Below are positions 9,397 to 19,416 of a DNA stretch of 64,000 bases, piece by piece; position 1 is the stretch's first letter, and every line of letters begins with the position of its first letter. The position numbers were made by a program, and so were the translations under genes. The notes under the pieces were generated by a model. It was not told the DNA's origin, searched no databases, and saw only the letters and a program-made list of their open reading frames with translations. Source of the stretch: Tomocerus qinae (Eukaryota > Arthropoda > Collembola > Entomobryomorpha > Tomoceridae); assembly GCA_020055645.1 (NCBI GenBank), contig CM034546.1, forward strand, positions 84,630,001 to 84,694,000. Reading direction: 5' to 3'.

Positions 9397-11026
9397 AAAC
9401 CTACAGCAAGCCGTAACAGAAGCTCGCCTGAGTAAAGGGTACGTGTGCACAATTTTGGTATATCAATAGAGGAAATAAATTGATTTTGATTATTAAAGTG
9501 AACACTAATCCAAATTAGATTAATATTTATTCATAATTCACAATAAAAATAAATAGTTGATTCATATTGAGTATTAAAATCAACAGAAAATCAAAATCGA
9601 TTTATATTTATATTGATTATCAAAATCAAGAGAAAATCAAAATCGATTTAGATTTATATTGATTATCAAAATCAACAGAAAATCAGAATCGATTTATATT
9701 TATTATCAAAATCAACAGAAAATCAAAATTAATAATTATTGAACATTACAATTAACAGAAAATCAAAATTGATTAATATTGGCTATGAAATTCAACAGAA
9801 AACCAAAAATAGATCAATATTGAATATCAAAATCAGCAGAAAATCAAAAATAGATCAATATTAGAAGTAATCAAAAGTAAAATCGGATTTGATTTAGATT
9901 CAGATTGAAGAAAATGGATCAAATCCAACATAGCTTTTGAGTGCTCTGATTAAAATAATTTGACAACTATGACGATTCAAAAACATAAGTAATGATATTC
10001 TACAGCTTAGCCAAGGTGAGTGAAATTGTCATGGTAATTGTCCCCATAACAATTTCACTCACCTTGAGCTTAGCTAAAAAGTGTTAGGCTGATTCCACAC
10101 TTTAACACTACAACCTGCGATTTTCCAACCAAAATCTTTCTAATCCGAATCTAAATCGTCCTAGGAGACGATTCAAAAAATTCTGATGAGAACGATACGA
10201 TTTTCTTGTTCGCGCATGAGCAGACGCAGTTTTGATGCAAAAAGTAAATCAAATCGGATTCGATTCTACTTTTGATTACTACTATTGAATATCAAAATTA
10301 GCAGAAAATCAAAAATAGATCAATATTGTATACCAAATAAATAAACAAAAATCCCAAATTGATTAACATTGAGTATCAAAATAAACAGAAATCCAAATTG
10401 ATTAATATTAAGTATCAAAATAAACAGAAATACCAAACCGATTAATATTGAGTATCAAAATCATCAGAAAATCAAAAGTGATTAACAATGAGTATCAAAA
10501 TCAACAGAAAATAAAAATTGATTAATATTGAGTATAAAAATCAAAAGAAAATCAAAATTGATTGATATTAACCATCATAATGAAAAGTAACTCGAAAAAT
10601 ATAAATTTGACTATCAATTGCATATAAATGCGAAATAGATTTATTTCCGTCCTATAATAGTTATTTTCCTGTTATATTTACTTTATTATAAAATATTAAA
10701 TTTGGTCGAAGCGGAGTTAAATATTATATACTATTTGCTAACAATTCTTAGGAAACACAATTAAACTTTTAATGTCCATTTAATGCCAATTTTTCATTTT
10801 GACTATCAAAATGAAGACAAAGTGAGCACGCGTCATCTCAGCAACCTATAGACCGATTTGAACCAAAATGAATAGGGTTCGTCACTGATCCGTAGGCATT
10901 GTTTTTGCTAAGTTTGGTTAACTTCCGTCGTTGCGTTCAAAAGTTACAATGTTGGCGAACGGACGGACGAACGGACGGACGGACGGACTGTGCGGTTCTA
11001 TAAGCTCGCTTCCTCAGGCGAGCTAA
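9397..11026 (+). mobile_element. Element D copy 1, Helitron/Helentron-like non-autonomous element
   Basis: It starts AAAACCTACAGCAAGCCG and ends in a short hairpin (AGCTCGC, loop, GCGAGCT) followed by CTAA at about 11023-11026. The 5' subterminal AGCTCGCCTGAG is the exact reverse complement of the 3' CTCAGGCGAGCT. The middle is a degenerate tandem repeat of about 40 bp (GATTAATATTGAGTATCAAA then ATCAACAGAAAATCAAA). A CGGACGGA microsatellite (about 10958-10988) sits just before the 3' hairpin. Both ends match copy D2, so they are real boundaries. Subterminal inverted repeats, 3' hairpin, CTRR-like end and an internal tandem repeat fit Helitron- or Helentron-associated elements. It is non-coding and is interrupted at 9863-10283. 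Confidence 0.7.
9863..10283. mobile_element. 421-bp MITE nested in element D1
   Basis: The ends are inverted repeats of about 23-30 bp: AGAAGTAATCAAAAGTAAAA on the left, AGTAGTAATCAAAAGTAGAA as the complement of the right. Copy D2 gives the empty site CAATATTGAAT; here it reads CAATATT, element, ATTGAAT, so ATT (or TATT) was duplicated. The interior contains a further inverted repeat at about 10013-10064 (AAGGTGAGTGAAATTGT and its complement). The 3-4-bp duplication suggests a Harbinger-type or related cut-and-paste element. No ORF. Confidence 0.85.
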
Positions 11027-11726
11027 AACGGGAACTATTTTTGCGACTAATCTCCCCTCATACATTCCTGACTTGCTATTTTAATTCAATAAATATGCAG
11101 TACTTCATTTCTGCCGACATGTCGATCGAAACCTCTGAGGGTTTCAATAGCATCAGGGCTGCATGACTACAGATATTATCTGCAAAGCTGGGATGTGAGT
11201 AAATAGTTCGCCATGTAATGACTACTGGAAAATGTGAGAGGCAACCCACTGACATTGCAACTTGCTATTAAAAGAAAAAAGCCCGTCAGGTATTTTCGAA
11301 TCAACTGAACATTGGCAGTTTATTACTTAAGTAGTTATGCATTAAGTAGTGTGTACTACTGCTATAATATATTCATTAGCACTACCACAAAGTTACTTAT
11401 TATTATATTACAGGCATGCAGTGGAAATCTCACCTTCTGCATGCATGTCACATGCAATTTCTTTTCTTCCTTGCTCACAGAGAGACAGGTAGACAAATTA
11501 TCATATCACTATACTACCCAAACCCCTACATTCTCATTCTTTCTTTTCTTACACATTTTACATACTCAATTGCCGTGATTTTATATGTAGCTATTAATTA
11601 CCTAGCTACTAATGTTGCCTACTAACCCAAGCAAGTTCGGTAAACGATGGTAATTAGTAATTGGTAATCGAGAGATACAAGTAACCAAGAACAAGCGGCA
11701 TTGAATCTTCCTATCTACACACTAGT
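11027..11726. other. Non-coding stretch
   Basis: No gene or repeat was recognised between element D1 and the MITE at 11727. Confidence 0.4.
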
Positions 11727-11989
11727 GGTCTACCCAAGTTACTTCGTAGATGAGCGTATGTGATTAGATTCGTAAAATATGAGAAAATACGCAAAACTAC
11801 ATCAAAATTAAAACAAGCCTCCGAGCTGAGTACTTTTCTTTGCCTATAGTGTAGTGAGTACTTAACCATGACTGGTAGATAAAGTTCGCGCAACGAAAAC
11901 TAAAAAATTTCTCTATAAATTCAAACTGGTAGTTTACACTTATACGAATCTACTCAAATACGCAAATCTACGAAGTACGCGGGTAGACC
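11727..11989. mobile_element. 263-bp MITE with about 50-bp terminal inverted repeats
   Basis: The left arm starts GGTCTACCCAAGTTACTTCG and continues AGATTCGTAAAA; the right arm is its complement, ending CGAAGTACGCGGGTAGACC. The arms run to about 11780 and from about 11935. It is non-coding, and no convincing target duplication was seen. Confidence 0.8.
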
Positions 11990-12022
11990 CCAGCTATCTT
12001 TATGCGGTACTTTAATCAGAGA

Positions 12023-12054
12023 GCATCTAATCACGCTGCAGCGTGATTAGATGC
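12023..12054. repeat. Perfect 32-bp palindrome
   Basis: Arms of 16 bp (GCATCTAATCACGCTG and its exact complement) meet with no spacer at CTG|CAG. It could be a cruciform, a dimeric protein site or the scar of an excised foldback element. Confidence 0.9.
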
Positions 12055-12430
12055 TGTCGCACCTCTTCCTCAAGCTTCATTTGCACATATACCTATACAT
12101 GAGACTATAATGACATGTACAAAATAGTTACCTATGTAGAAGCAATAAATGACTCTTGCTTATCGATGTAATATCAAGTACATCGAAAAGGGTGTTAGGC
12201 GAGGTGGCCCCATGGAAACTGGCCCCCCGGACACCTGGCCCCATGGCAAGTGGCCCTATGGATAGCTGGCACCAAGTGGGAGGAGCTTCCGTGTATAGTC
12301 CGAGCTCTTTAACTTCAATCCCTTTCCCAATCAATGTACTGGCCCTCAGAAGGGCCATTATTACACCACCATATACATACTACGACCCTCTTTGCTCTTT
12401 GGAAAATATGGTGGCCCTTAAAAGGGCCGT

Positions 12431-13557
12431 AAGTCCCCATGCTAAGTCCCATTTTAAATCCCCATGCTAAGTCCCATGTTAAATCCCCATGCTAAGTCCC
12501 ATGTTAAATCCCCATGCTAAGTCCCATGTTAAATCCCCATGCTAAGTCCCATGTTAAATCCCCATGCTAAGTCCCATGTTAAATCCCCATGCTAAGTCCC
12601 ATGTTAAATCCCCATGCTAAGTCCCATGTTAAATCCCCATGCTAAGTCCCATGTTAAATCCCCATGCTAAGTCCCATGTTAAATCCCCATGCTAAGTCCC
12701 ATGTTAAATCCCCATGCTAAGTCCTATGTTAAATCCCCATGCTAAGTCCCATGTTAAATCCCCATGCTAAGTCCCATGTTAAATCCCCATGCTAAGTCCC
12801 ATGTTAAATCCCCATGCTAAGTCCCATGTTAAATCCCCATGCTAAGTCCCATGTTAAATCCCCATGCTAAGTCCCATGTTAAATCCCCATGCTAAGTCCC
12901 ATGTTAAATCCCCATGCTAAGTCCCATGTTAAATCCCCATGCTAAGTCCCATGTTAAATCCCCATGCTAAGTCCCATGTTAAATCCCCATGCTAAGTCCC
13001 ATGTTAAATCCCCATGCTAAGTCCCATGTTAAATCCCCATGCTAAGTCCCATGTTAAATCCCCATGCTAAGTCCCATGTTAAATCCCCATGGTAAGTACC
13101 ATGTTAAATCCCCATGCTAAGTCCCATGTTAAATCCCCATGCTAAGTCCCATGTTAAATCCCCATGCTAAGTCTCCATGTTAAATCCCCATGCTAAGTCC
13201 CATGTTAAATCCCCATGCTAAGTCCCATGTTAAATCCCCATGCTAAGTCCCATGTTAAATCCCCATGCTAAGTCCCATGTTAAATCCCCATGCTAAGTCC
13301 CATGTTAAATCCCCATGCTAAGTCCCATGTTAAATCCCCATGCTAAGTCCCATGTTAAATCCCCATGCTAAGTCCCATGTTAAATCCCCATGCTAAGTCC
13401 CATGTTAAATCCCCATGCTAAGTCCCATGTTAAATCCCCATGCTAAGTCCCATGTTAAATCCCCATGCTAAGTCCCATGTTAAATCCCCATGCTAAGTCC
13501 CATGTTAAATCCCCATGCTAAGTCCCATGTTAAATCCCCATGCCAAGTCCCAATGGT
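12431..13557. repeat. 25-bp minisatellite, left arm of E1
   Basis: About 45 nearly identical copies of a 25-bp unit with core CCCCATGCTAAGTCCC. Single variants include TCCTATG (about 12722), GGTAAGTACC (about 13090) and an extra base near 13173 that shifts phase. The very low divergence implies recent expansion or homogenisation. Confidence 0.95.
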
Positions 13558-13599
13558 AACCTAGCCTAACCTAACCTAACCTAACCTAACCTAACCTAA
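13558..13599. repeat. Interstitial telomere-type CCTAA run at the centre of E1
   Basis: CCTAG followed by seven CCTAA units, the complement of the arthropod-type TTAGG telomere repeat. It lies exactly where the minisatellite changes orientation and is flanked by CCCAATG on the left and CATTGGG on the right. Confidence 0.9.
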
Positions 13600-13872
13600 A
13601 CATTGGGACTTAGCATGGGGATTTAACATGGGACTTAGCATGGGGATTTAATATGGGACTTAGCATGGGGATTTAACATGGGACTTAGCATGGGGATTTA
13701 ACATGGGACTTAGCATGGGGATTTAACATGGGACTTAGCATGGGGATTTAACATGGGACTTAGAATGGGGATTTAACATGGGACTTAGCATGGGGATTTA
13801 ACATGGGACTTAGCATGGGAATTTAACATGGGACTTAGCATGGGGATTTAACATGGGACTTAGCATGGGGAC
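13600..13872. repeat. 25-bp minisatellite, inverted right arm of E1
   Basis: About 11 copies of the left-arm unit in reverse complement (GGGACTTAGCATGGGG). Three units carry single changes (AATATGG, TAGAATGG, GGGAATTT). The arm is four times shorter than the left one. Confidence 0.95.
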
Positions 13873-14279
13873 TTACGGCCCTTTTAAGGGCCACCATATT
13901 TTCCAAAGAGCAAAGAGGGTCGTAGTATGTATATGGTGGTGTAATAATGGCCCTTCTGAGGGCCAGTACATTGATTGGGAAAGGGAATGAAGTTAAAGAG
14001 TTAGGACTATACACGGAAGCTTCTCCCACTTGGTGCCAGCTATCCATAGGGCCACTTGCCATGGGGCCAGGTGTCCGGGGGGCCAGTTTCCATGGGGCCA
14101 CCTCGCCGGACACGATCGAAAAGTACAAATTGCTTTTTAGATAGGGATTTCAGTAAAAAATATCTCAAAACTCCAGGATACTATTTGTTAGGCCAAACCT
14201 CCCTTTCTACAAGCTGTTTATTTATCTGTTTAACTCAACTACTTGCAGTGATTTTTATCTGGGAGTTACGCAGTCCTAC

Positions 14280-14460
14280 TCAGGGTTGTGGGTCGGGTTT
14301 TTATGGGTTGGGGTTTTTTGGCTAAAAACCCACCCCTCTTTACTTAAAAAACCCGAGGTTTATTGGGTTTTTTACAAAACATACAATAATGTGCACTAAA
14401 GCTCCATCTATATAAGCAAAACATACTAATTTTGTCAGATTTCTATTCAAAAACCTACAG
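14280..14460 (-). repeat. Dispersed repeat family A, copy 2 (inverted)
   Basis: The reverse complement of 6368-6550. It begins CAGGGTTGTGGGTCGGG, passes through C/G-run modules, and ends beside TTTCTATTCAAAAAC. Its inner end abuts a solitary 5' fragment of element D at 14449. Confidence 0.7.
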
Positions 14461-14502
14461 CAAGCCGTAACAGAAGCTCGCCTGAGTAAAGTTTACTGTG
14501 TA
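14449..14502 (+). mobile_element. Solitary 5' end of element D
   Basis: AAAACCTACAGCAAGCCG to GCCTGAGTAAAG matches the 5' ends of D1 and D2, but the following sequence is different. It lies only 160 bp upstream of the full copy D2 and may be a truncated or one-ended insertion. Confidence 0.7.
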
Positions 14503-14608
14503 CACATTGTGGTAGACGAAAAGTACTCGCACGTTACACAAAACCGAGTGTACGGATTTTGATCAAACTTTCAGAATTGAGTCTTTATATATGTAGCTAC
14601 GACATATT

Positions 14609-15711
14609 AAAACCTACAGCAAGCCGTAACAGAAGCTCGCCTGAGTAAAGGGGACGTGTGCACATTTTTGGTATATCAATAGAGGAAATAAATTGATTTT
14701 GATTATTAAAGTGAACACTAATCCAAATTAGATTAATATAATTCATAATTCACAATAAAAATAAATAATTGGTTCATATTGAGTATTAAAATCAACAGAA
14801 TATCAAAATCGATTTAGATTATATTGATTATCAAAATTAACAGAAAATCAACACCGATTTATATTGATTATCAAAATCAACAGAAAATCAAAATTAATAA
14901 TTATTGAACATTACAATTAACAGAAAATCAAAATTGGTTAATATTGGCTACTGAAATTCACCAGAAAATCAAAAATAGATCAATATTGAATATCAAAATT
15001 AGCAGAAAATCAAAAATAGATCAATATTGTATACCAAATAAATAAACAAAAATCCCAAATTGATTAACATTGAGTATCAAAATAAACAGAAATCCAAATT
15101 GATTAATATTAAGTATCAAAATAAACAGAAATACCAAACTGATTAATGGTGAGTATCAAAATCATCAGACAATCAAAAGTGATTAACAATGAGAATCAAA
15201 ACCGACAGAAAATAAAAATTGATTAATATTGAGTATAAAAATCAAAAGAAAATCAAAATTGGTTGATATTAACTGTCATAATGAAAAGTAGCTCGAAAAA
15301 TATAAATTTGACTATCAATGTCATATAAATGCGAAATAGATTTATTTCCGTCCTATAATAGTTATTTTCCTGTTATATTTACTTTATTATAAAATCTTAA
15401 ATTTGGTCGAAGCGGAGTTAAATATTATATACTATTATCTAACAATTCTTAGGAAACACAATTAAACTTTTAATGTCCATTTAATGCCAATTTTTCATTT
15501 TGACTATCAAAATGAAGACAAAGTGAGCGCGCGGCATCTCAGCAACCTATAGACCGATTTGAGCCAAAATGAATAGGGTTCGTCATTGATCCGTAGGCAT
15601 TGTTTTTGCTAAGTTTGGTTAACTTCCGTCGTTGCGTTCAAAAGTTACAATGTTGGCGAACGGACGGACGGACTGTGCGGTTCTATAAGCTCGCTTCCTC
15701 AGGCGAGCTAA
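14609..15711 (+). mobile_element. Element D copy 2 (uninterrupted)
   Basis: Colinear with D1 but about 530 bp shorter, because it lacks the nested MITE and some internal tandem units. It has the same 5' AAAACCTACAGCAAGCCG start, subterminal AGCTCGCCTGAG, 40-bp AT-rich repeats and a shorter CGGA microsatellite (about 15660-15672). The 3' hairpin ends GCGAGCTAA and is followed by T, as expected for Helitron insertion before T. It supplies the empty site for the MITE in D1. Confidence 0.75.
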
Positions 15712-15756
15712 TGAAAAGAAATGTATAATCAGGTGAAAACAAAATAATTAGCTTTT

Positions 15757-16262
15757 ATTCTATAATATAATCGCACTAATACCTGACTATCTATGTCTTG
15801 GTAGGAGAGCCTAGGAAACCTGCATATATTACGTAACCTAAAACCCCCTCTCCCAAGTGTAGCGCAAGTGGCAAGCTGTAACTCTTTTGGACATCGCCTC
15901 CTCCCTTCAACTATAAACGTAATATATGCACGTTCCTTGAAAGCACGAAAGCAAAATGCGCATGCCCCCTCCTTCTAAACCAACAAAATGAGTTGTTTCA
16001 TATTATTATAACATCAAAATCAAAATCATTATTATTGGTGATTGATTAGAAATAATTAGCTAAAGAAGACTATCCGTTTTCCAAAATTATTATTCCCTGT
16101 ATTTGACACTACGAAATACAGTTATTATTTTGGTTTAGGAATTTTTCCATTTGACCCGGAATTGGTTTTTATTACTGTAATACGTGGCCTGCTTAATTTC
16201 TCTTGAGTGCCAGGTTCGCTCCTTAGCTGGTTTCACTAGTCTATAATACTTGCAGTAATTCT
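15757..16262 (+). repeat. Dispersed repeat family C, complete reference copy
   Basis: About 500 bp, from TATAATATAATCGCACTAAT to CACTAGTCTATAATAC. Blocks shared with the other copies are GACTATCTATGTCTTGG, CCCAAGTGTAGCGCAAGTG, ACATCGCCTCCTCCC, TGCACGTTCCTTGAAAGC and TGACACTACGAAATACAG. It is non-coding. Its value is as the uninterrupted version of the copy at 21610-23985. Confidence 0.75.
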
Positions 16263-16394
16263 GTATCGTGAATCACGTAAATGTCGTGAAATGTAATGTA
16301 AAACACGATCGTGAAGTCTATATATTATTTGTTTTATGTACAATTTTAATCGTTATGAAGATAATATTGGTTATATAATTAACTTTTACTTACG

Positions 16395-16745
16395 AATCGT
16401 CAATGAATGTTTGAAGGAAATTCTTAAAGTCAATGTAATCAGTAAAATACAATAATGCATAGTTTTTCACTAGTTGTTATCAAAAAGTATAATAATTAAT
16501 ATAGGTGCTGACGAAAAATACTGTTAATGTTAAAAATTAAATTTTTATGCCTTAATTTTTGATTTATAGACGTAAATAATGGTAGTTTTAGGATTACATG
16601 GTTGTTATTGTCAGCTGTAGTTTTCCAATATATACTATAGTATAGGTTTGTATTTATGCCTATTAATTATATAAAAAACCCTTAAACCCAAAAAACCCGG
16701 GGTCGAGGGTTTTTTCCAAAAAATCCGGGTTTTCCGACACCTTGG
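16395..16745 (-). repeat. Dispersed repeat family B, copy 2 (inverted)
   Basis: The diverged reverse complement of 5440-5770, ending in an AAAAAACCCGGGG module as in copy 1. Non-coding. Confidence 0.7.
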
Positions 16746-17216
16746 GCCTAATGAATATTGCGTATTACTGGTCATTACAATTCTGATTAATTCATTTTGA
16801 AAAATATTCATACGACAATAAGAGATGAAATCCTTTCCAAGGTCATTCTTGTGTCTACCGTAGTACTGATAGTCCCAGGAAAGAATGGTATTGCCCATTG
16901 CGGAGTTGCACTTGGATACGCATTCTGATTGGCTGAAATTTTTTGAAATTCGGCCTTCTGATTGGCTATTGCTATAACGAATATTTTATAGATTCCCCAG
17001 ATGGGGGAATTTTAGCAACACTTAACAATTCACCTAAAAATACAATACACTACATGAATATTATACACAGGATACACAAAAAGAATATAACTTTGCAAGG
17101 TACAACAACGGAATCGTTCTCATGAGGGAAAAGGCTCCAGACTAATGGTTTTAGTAGCCAATAGTAATCGATTTTAATTTCCTTTTGATTTTGATAGCAA
17201 ATATTTTTGTGCCATA

Positions 17217-17863
17217 ATGAGTTCGAAAATGAAATACAAAAGTGGTCAATCAATGAATGGAAGATGTCCATCGGCTAGCAGTCAAAGTCAAGCGTCCACC
17301 CAATGCAGTCCATGTTTAAATTCGCCACAAACTGATATGGGGAAACTACCAGTTTCAAAATTCAAGAGGTTTTGCCCAAAATGCCGGCTCTGCCTTCACG
17401 ACTACTACACCGATGGTAAATGCAGTTTATGATTTGGATATCTTTAAATCGTTTAAATTTAATTAAGCATTAAGGCTTCGGGAAACTGAAATGTATTTTT
17501 ATAATTTCAGAGAAGTGTGCAAGATGTAACTTTGTCATTGAACATAAAATACCAGAATTGGTTAGAAAGGATGGTGAAGAATGGTCATGGTGTGAAGGCT
17601 GTCACATCGCCCCAGTGAAAACTAATTACATGTGTTGTATAATCTGCAATACACCTACTGAAGCTGAACTGACACTTCTTGCAGCTCATGCTGAGCATAA
17701 AAAGCAGCTAGATGATTTGCGTGAAAAGTTGAAAAAGGAAGATGAAAATCTTCGAGAATCTTTGCTTATGTCGAAAAATAAGTGGTGGTCCCTGTTGCAA
17801 TGGAAGATGCAATGGAATAATTTGTCAATTAGATTTGAATTTTTGAATAAAATTTTTTCTTGA
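17217..17863 (+). CDS. Cysteine-rich two-exon protein carried by element G (novel)
   Basis: Exon 1 is 17217-17415 and exon 2 is 17511-17863, separated by a 95-bp intron with GAT G|GTAAAT at the donor and a pyrimidine-rich ATAATTTCAG at the acceptor. Joining keeps the frame and gives 183 residues. The first 50 residues are Ser/Gln/Lys-rich. The middle has paired cysteines, FCPKC, CLHDYY, KCARC, WCEGC and CCIIC, about five CxxC-like knuckles suggesting two or three zinc sites. Residues about 120-165 form a charged heptad-like segment (KKQLDDLREKLKKEDENL) likely to be coiled coil. The family is not recognised. It sits between the transposon arms, starting about 90 bp from the left TIR, so it could be a transposition accessory protein or a captured host gene. 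A pseudogene is unlikely because both exons and splice sites are intact. Confidence 0.65.
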
Positions 17864-18179
17864 ATATTCAAGTTACTGTCGCGTCCTGTTACGGCCCCGT
17901 CCGTAGGACAGATAACCGTACTCGTCATACTATAGAAAGTAAAGATTGTAGCATCTCTCGTTTAATTCTGTTATTTATTGTTATTGCTATTATCGGGTGA
18001 GTAAAAGTATCTGTTTATGTTTGAATTGCAACTGTCAATGCAGAAAAATAAAACCGAATGTGTCATTTGTGACTGTTTGAATCGGAGGCAGTTTATCAAT
18101 AATTCACATTTCACACTTCAACATCATGGATTTCAATTACTATGTGCGGTAAATGATTCATAGTAGAATGAAATGTAGG

Positions 18180-18364
18180 TAAAATTTTAGATTGTCAAGG
18201 TGATATAGCATAAGGTAATTTCATGCTCAAAAAACTTGATTTTTTTTGCAACTACTTAAAAGGCAACATTTTCCTTTGACCCCTGCAGTAACAACCTGGT
18301 TGCCAATGGCAACGGGGAGCATGAAATCACCTTATGTCGCGTCCCCTTCAATCTAAAATTTTAC
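18180..18364. mobile_element. 185-bp MITE nested in element G
   Basis: Inverted arms of about 50 bp: GTAAAATTTTAGATTG to GGTAATTTCATGCTC on the left, and GAGCATGAAATCACC to CAATCTAAAATTTTAC on the right. Small differences exist between the arms. It is non-coding and lies downstream of the cargo gene, so it does not disrupt it. Confidence 0.8.
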
Positions 18365-18602
18365 TTAACTTGGAAGAATGAGTACGAATCCGTTGTTGTA
18401 TCTTGCAAAATTTTAATCTTTGTGTGCATTCTGTGTATAATATTCATGTAGTGTATCGTATTTTTTAGTAAGTTGTAAAATGTAAAAGCTAAAATTCAAC
18501 CATCTGAGGAATCTATAAAATATTCGTTATAGCAATACCCAATCAGAAGGCTGGATTTCAAATAATTTCAGCCAATCAGACTGAGTATCCAAGTGCAACT
18601 CC

Positions 18603-19416
18603 ATCAGTATTACTATAAAGAAACATGGAAACCAAACGATTTTTTCCCTACACTCTACTCTGTCCGTCTATGACGTCCAGAAAGGCGCCGTATTATGATG
18701 GCTGGAATGGGCACTAGGGGACTGTTATTCTGTTATAGAGAAGAGACTTACTAGAGCATCATCCGGAGTTTCGATTCTGTAGGGAGAGCAAATGTTGACA
18801 ATGGCAAGCAGAACGATGCTGGAAGCGTAGCTGCACATCATTTTCCAATAATCCGCAACTCCGATGATTTATTAGAGACGCTTTCAATTTACAGAACTCC
18901 TTTCTTATTATGTACTGCTGATGGTTCTACCCGTTTTGATGATATCCTTGAACAACAAATTATAACATTTTATCACTCAAAGAGCGGGTTCCTAGTTACG
19001 AGCAGATTTTCCGACTATCATATTCCCAATTAAAATAAACTTAGGAGAATCCCATAGATTAACAATGGAGGGTTAGTGAGGTATAGAAGATGGGACAATT
19101 CTTTGTTTTTGTTAAAGCCACTAAGCCGCTGCCCACAAGTTGAATCATAGACTGGCTGAGCGGATCAGCTGACTTGAACCAAGTGTGCTGAACGGCTGAG
19201 CCATAGCTTCACAGTAATAAATAGCATGCCATTGCTGTTATTAAAGTCTCGACGCAACACGGTAGATGGCGACTATTCTGCGGGAGAATCCTTAAGGATC
19301 TGAGACCATTGGTCCCACACCCATACATTAAATGTAAAAAAGATTCGTTGAACTCTATTCAATGCAGGACATAGAGAAAAATTGCACATTTTTGTCTTCT
19401 ACTTCAAGATACACAT
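18603..19416. other. Non-coding stretch
   Basis: No gene, tandem repeat or inverted repeat was recognised between element G and the palindromic element at 19417. The last 9 bp, GATACACAT (19408-19416), are that element's target duplication. Confidence 0.4.

Larger units (their letters stand above)
12191..14114. mobile_element. Element E1: MULE-like inverted-repeat element with minisatellite arms
   Basis: About 240-bp terminal inverted repeats (12191-12430 and 13873-14114) start GGTGTTAGGCGAGGTGG on the left and CGTGTCCGGCGAGGTGG on the complement of the right. The insertion is flanked by a perfect 9-bp duplication ATCGAAAAG (12182-12190 and 14115-14123). A 9-bp target duplication with long inverted repeats is characteristic of Mutator-like elements. 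The interior is entirely tandem repeat: about 45 units of a 25-bp repeat on the left, a CCTAA run in the centre, then about 11 units inverted on the right. The arms also carry degenerate repeats beginning TGGCCCC and two GGCCCTT/AAGGGCC hairpins. There is no transposase, so it is non-autonomous. Short ORFs in the arms are not convincing. Confidence 0.85.
16903..18602. mobile_element. Element G: 1.7-kb DNA transposon with about 225-bp TIRs and a cargo gene
   Basis: Inverted repeats 16903-17124 and about 18373-18602 share long blocks: GGAGTTGCACTTGGATAC, CTGATTGGCTGAAATT, TTGCTATAACGAATATTTTA, CACTACATGAATATTATACA and GTACAACAACGGA-like. Divergence between the arms is visible but modest, so the element is not brand new. 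Between them lie a two-exon ORF (17217-17863) and a nested MITE (about 18180-18364). No recognisable transposase or clear target duplication was found, so the superfamily is unassigned; long TIRs would suit a MULE-like or related element. Confidence 0.8.

Noticed and set aside
12431-13872. Regular short repeats resembling a CRISPR array
   Set aside because: There are no unique spacers; the 25-bp units are directly contiguous and identical, in a eukaryotic context. The same applies to the arrays at 1025, 22103 and 26597.
12128-14144. ORFs MALLRASTLIGKG in E1, E2 arms
   Set aside because: Inverted copies of the element end with GC-rich degenerate repeats; frames stop at different places between copies and nothing suggests selection.
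19140-19215. tRNA-like GGCTGAGCGGATCAGCTG segment
   Set aside because: No acceptor stem, anticodon loop or box B could be paired around it.
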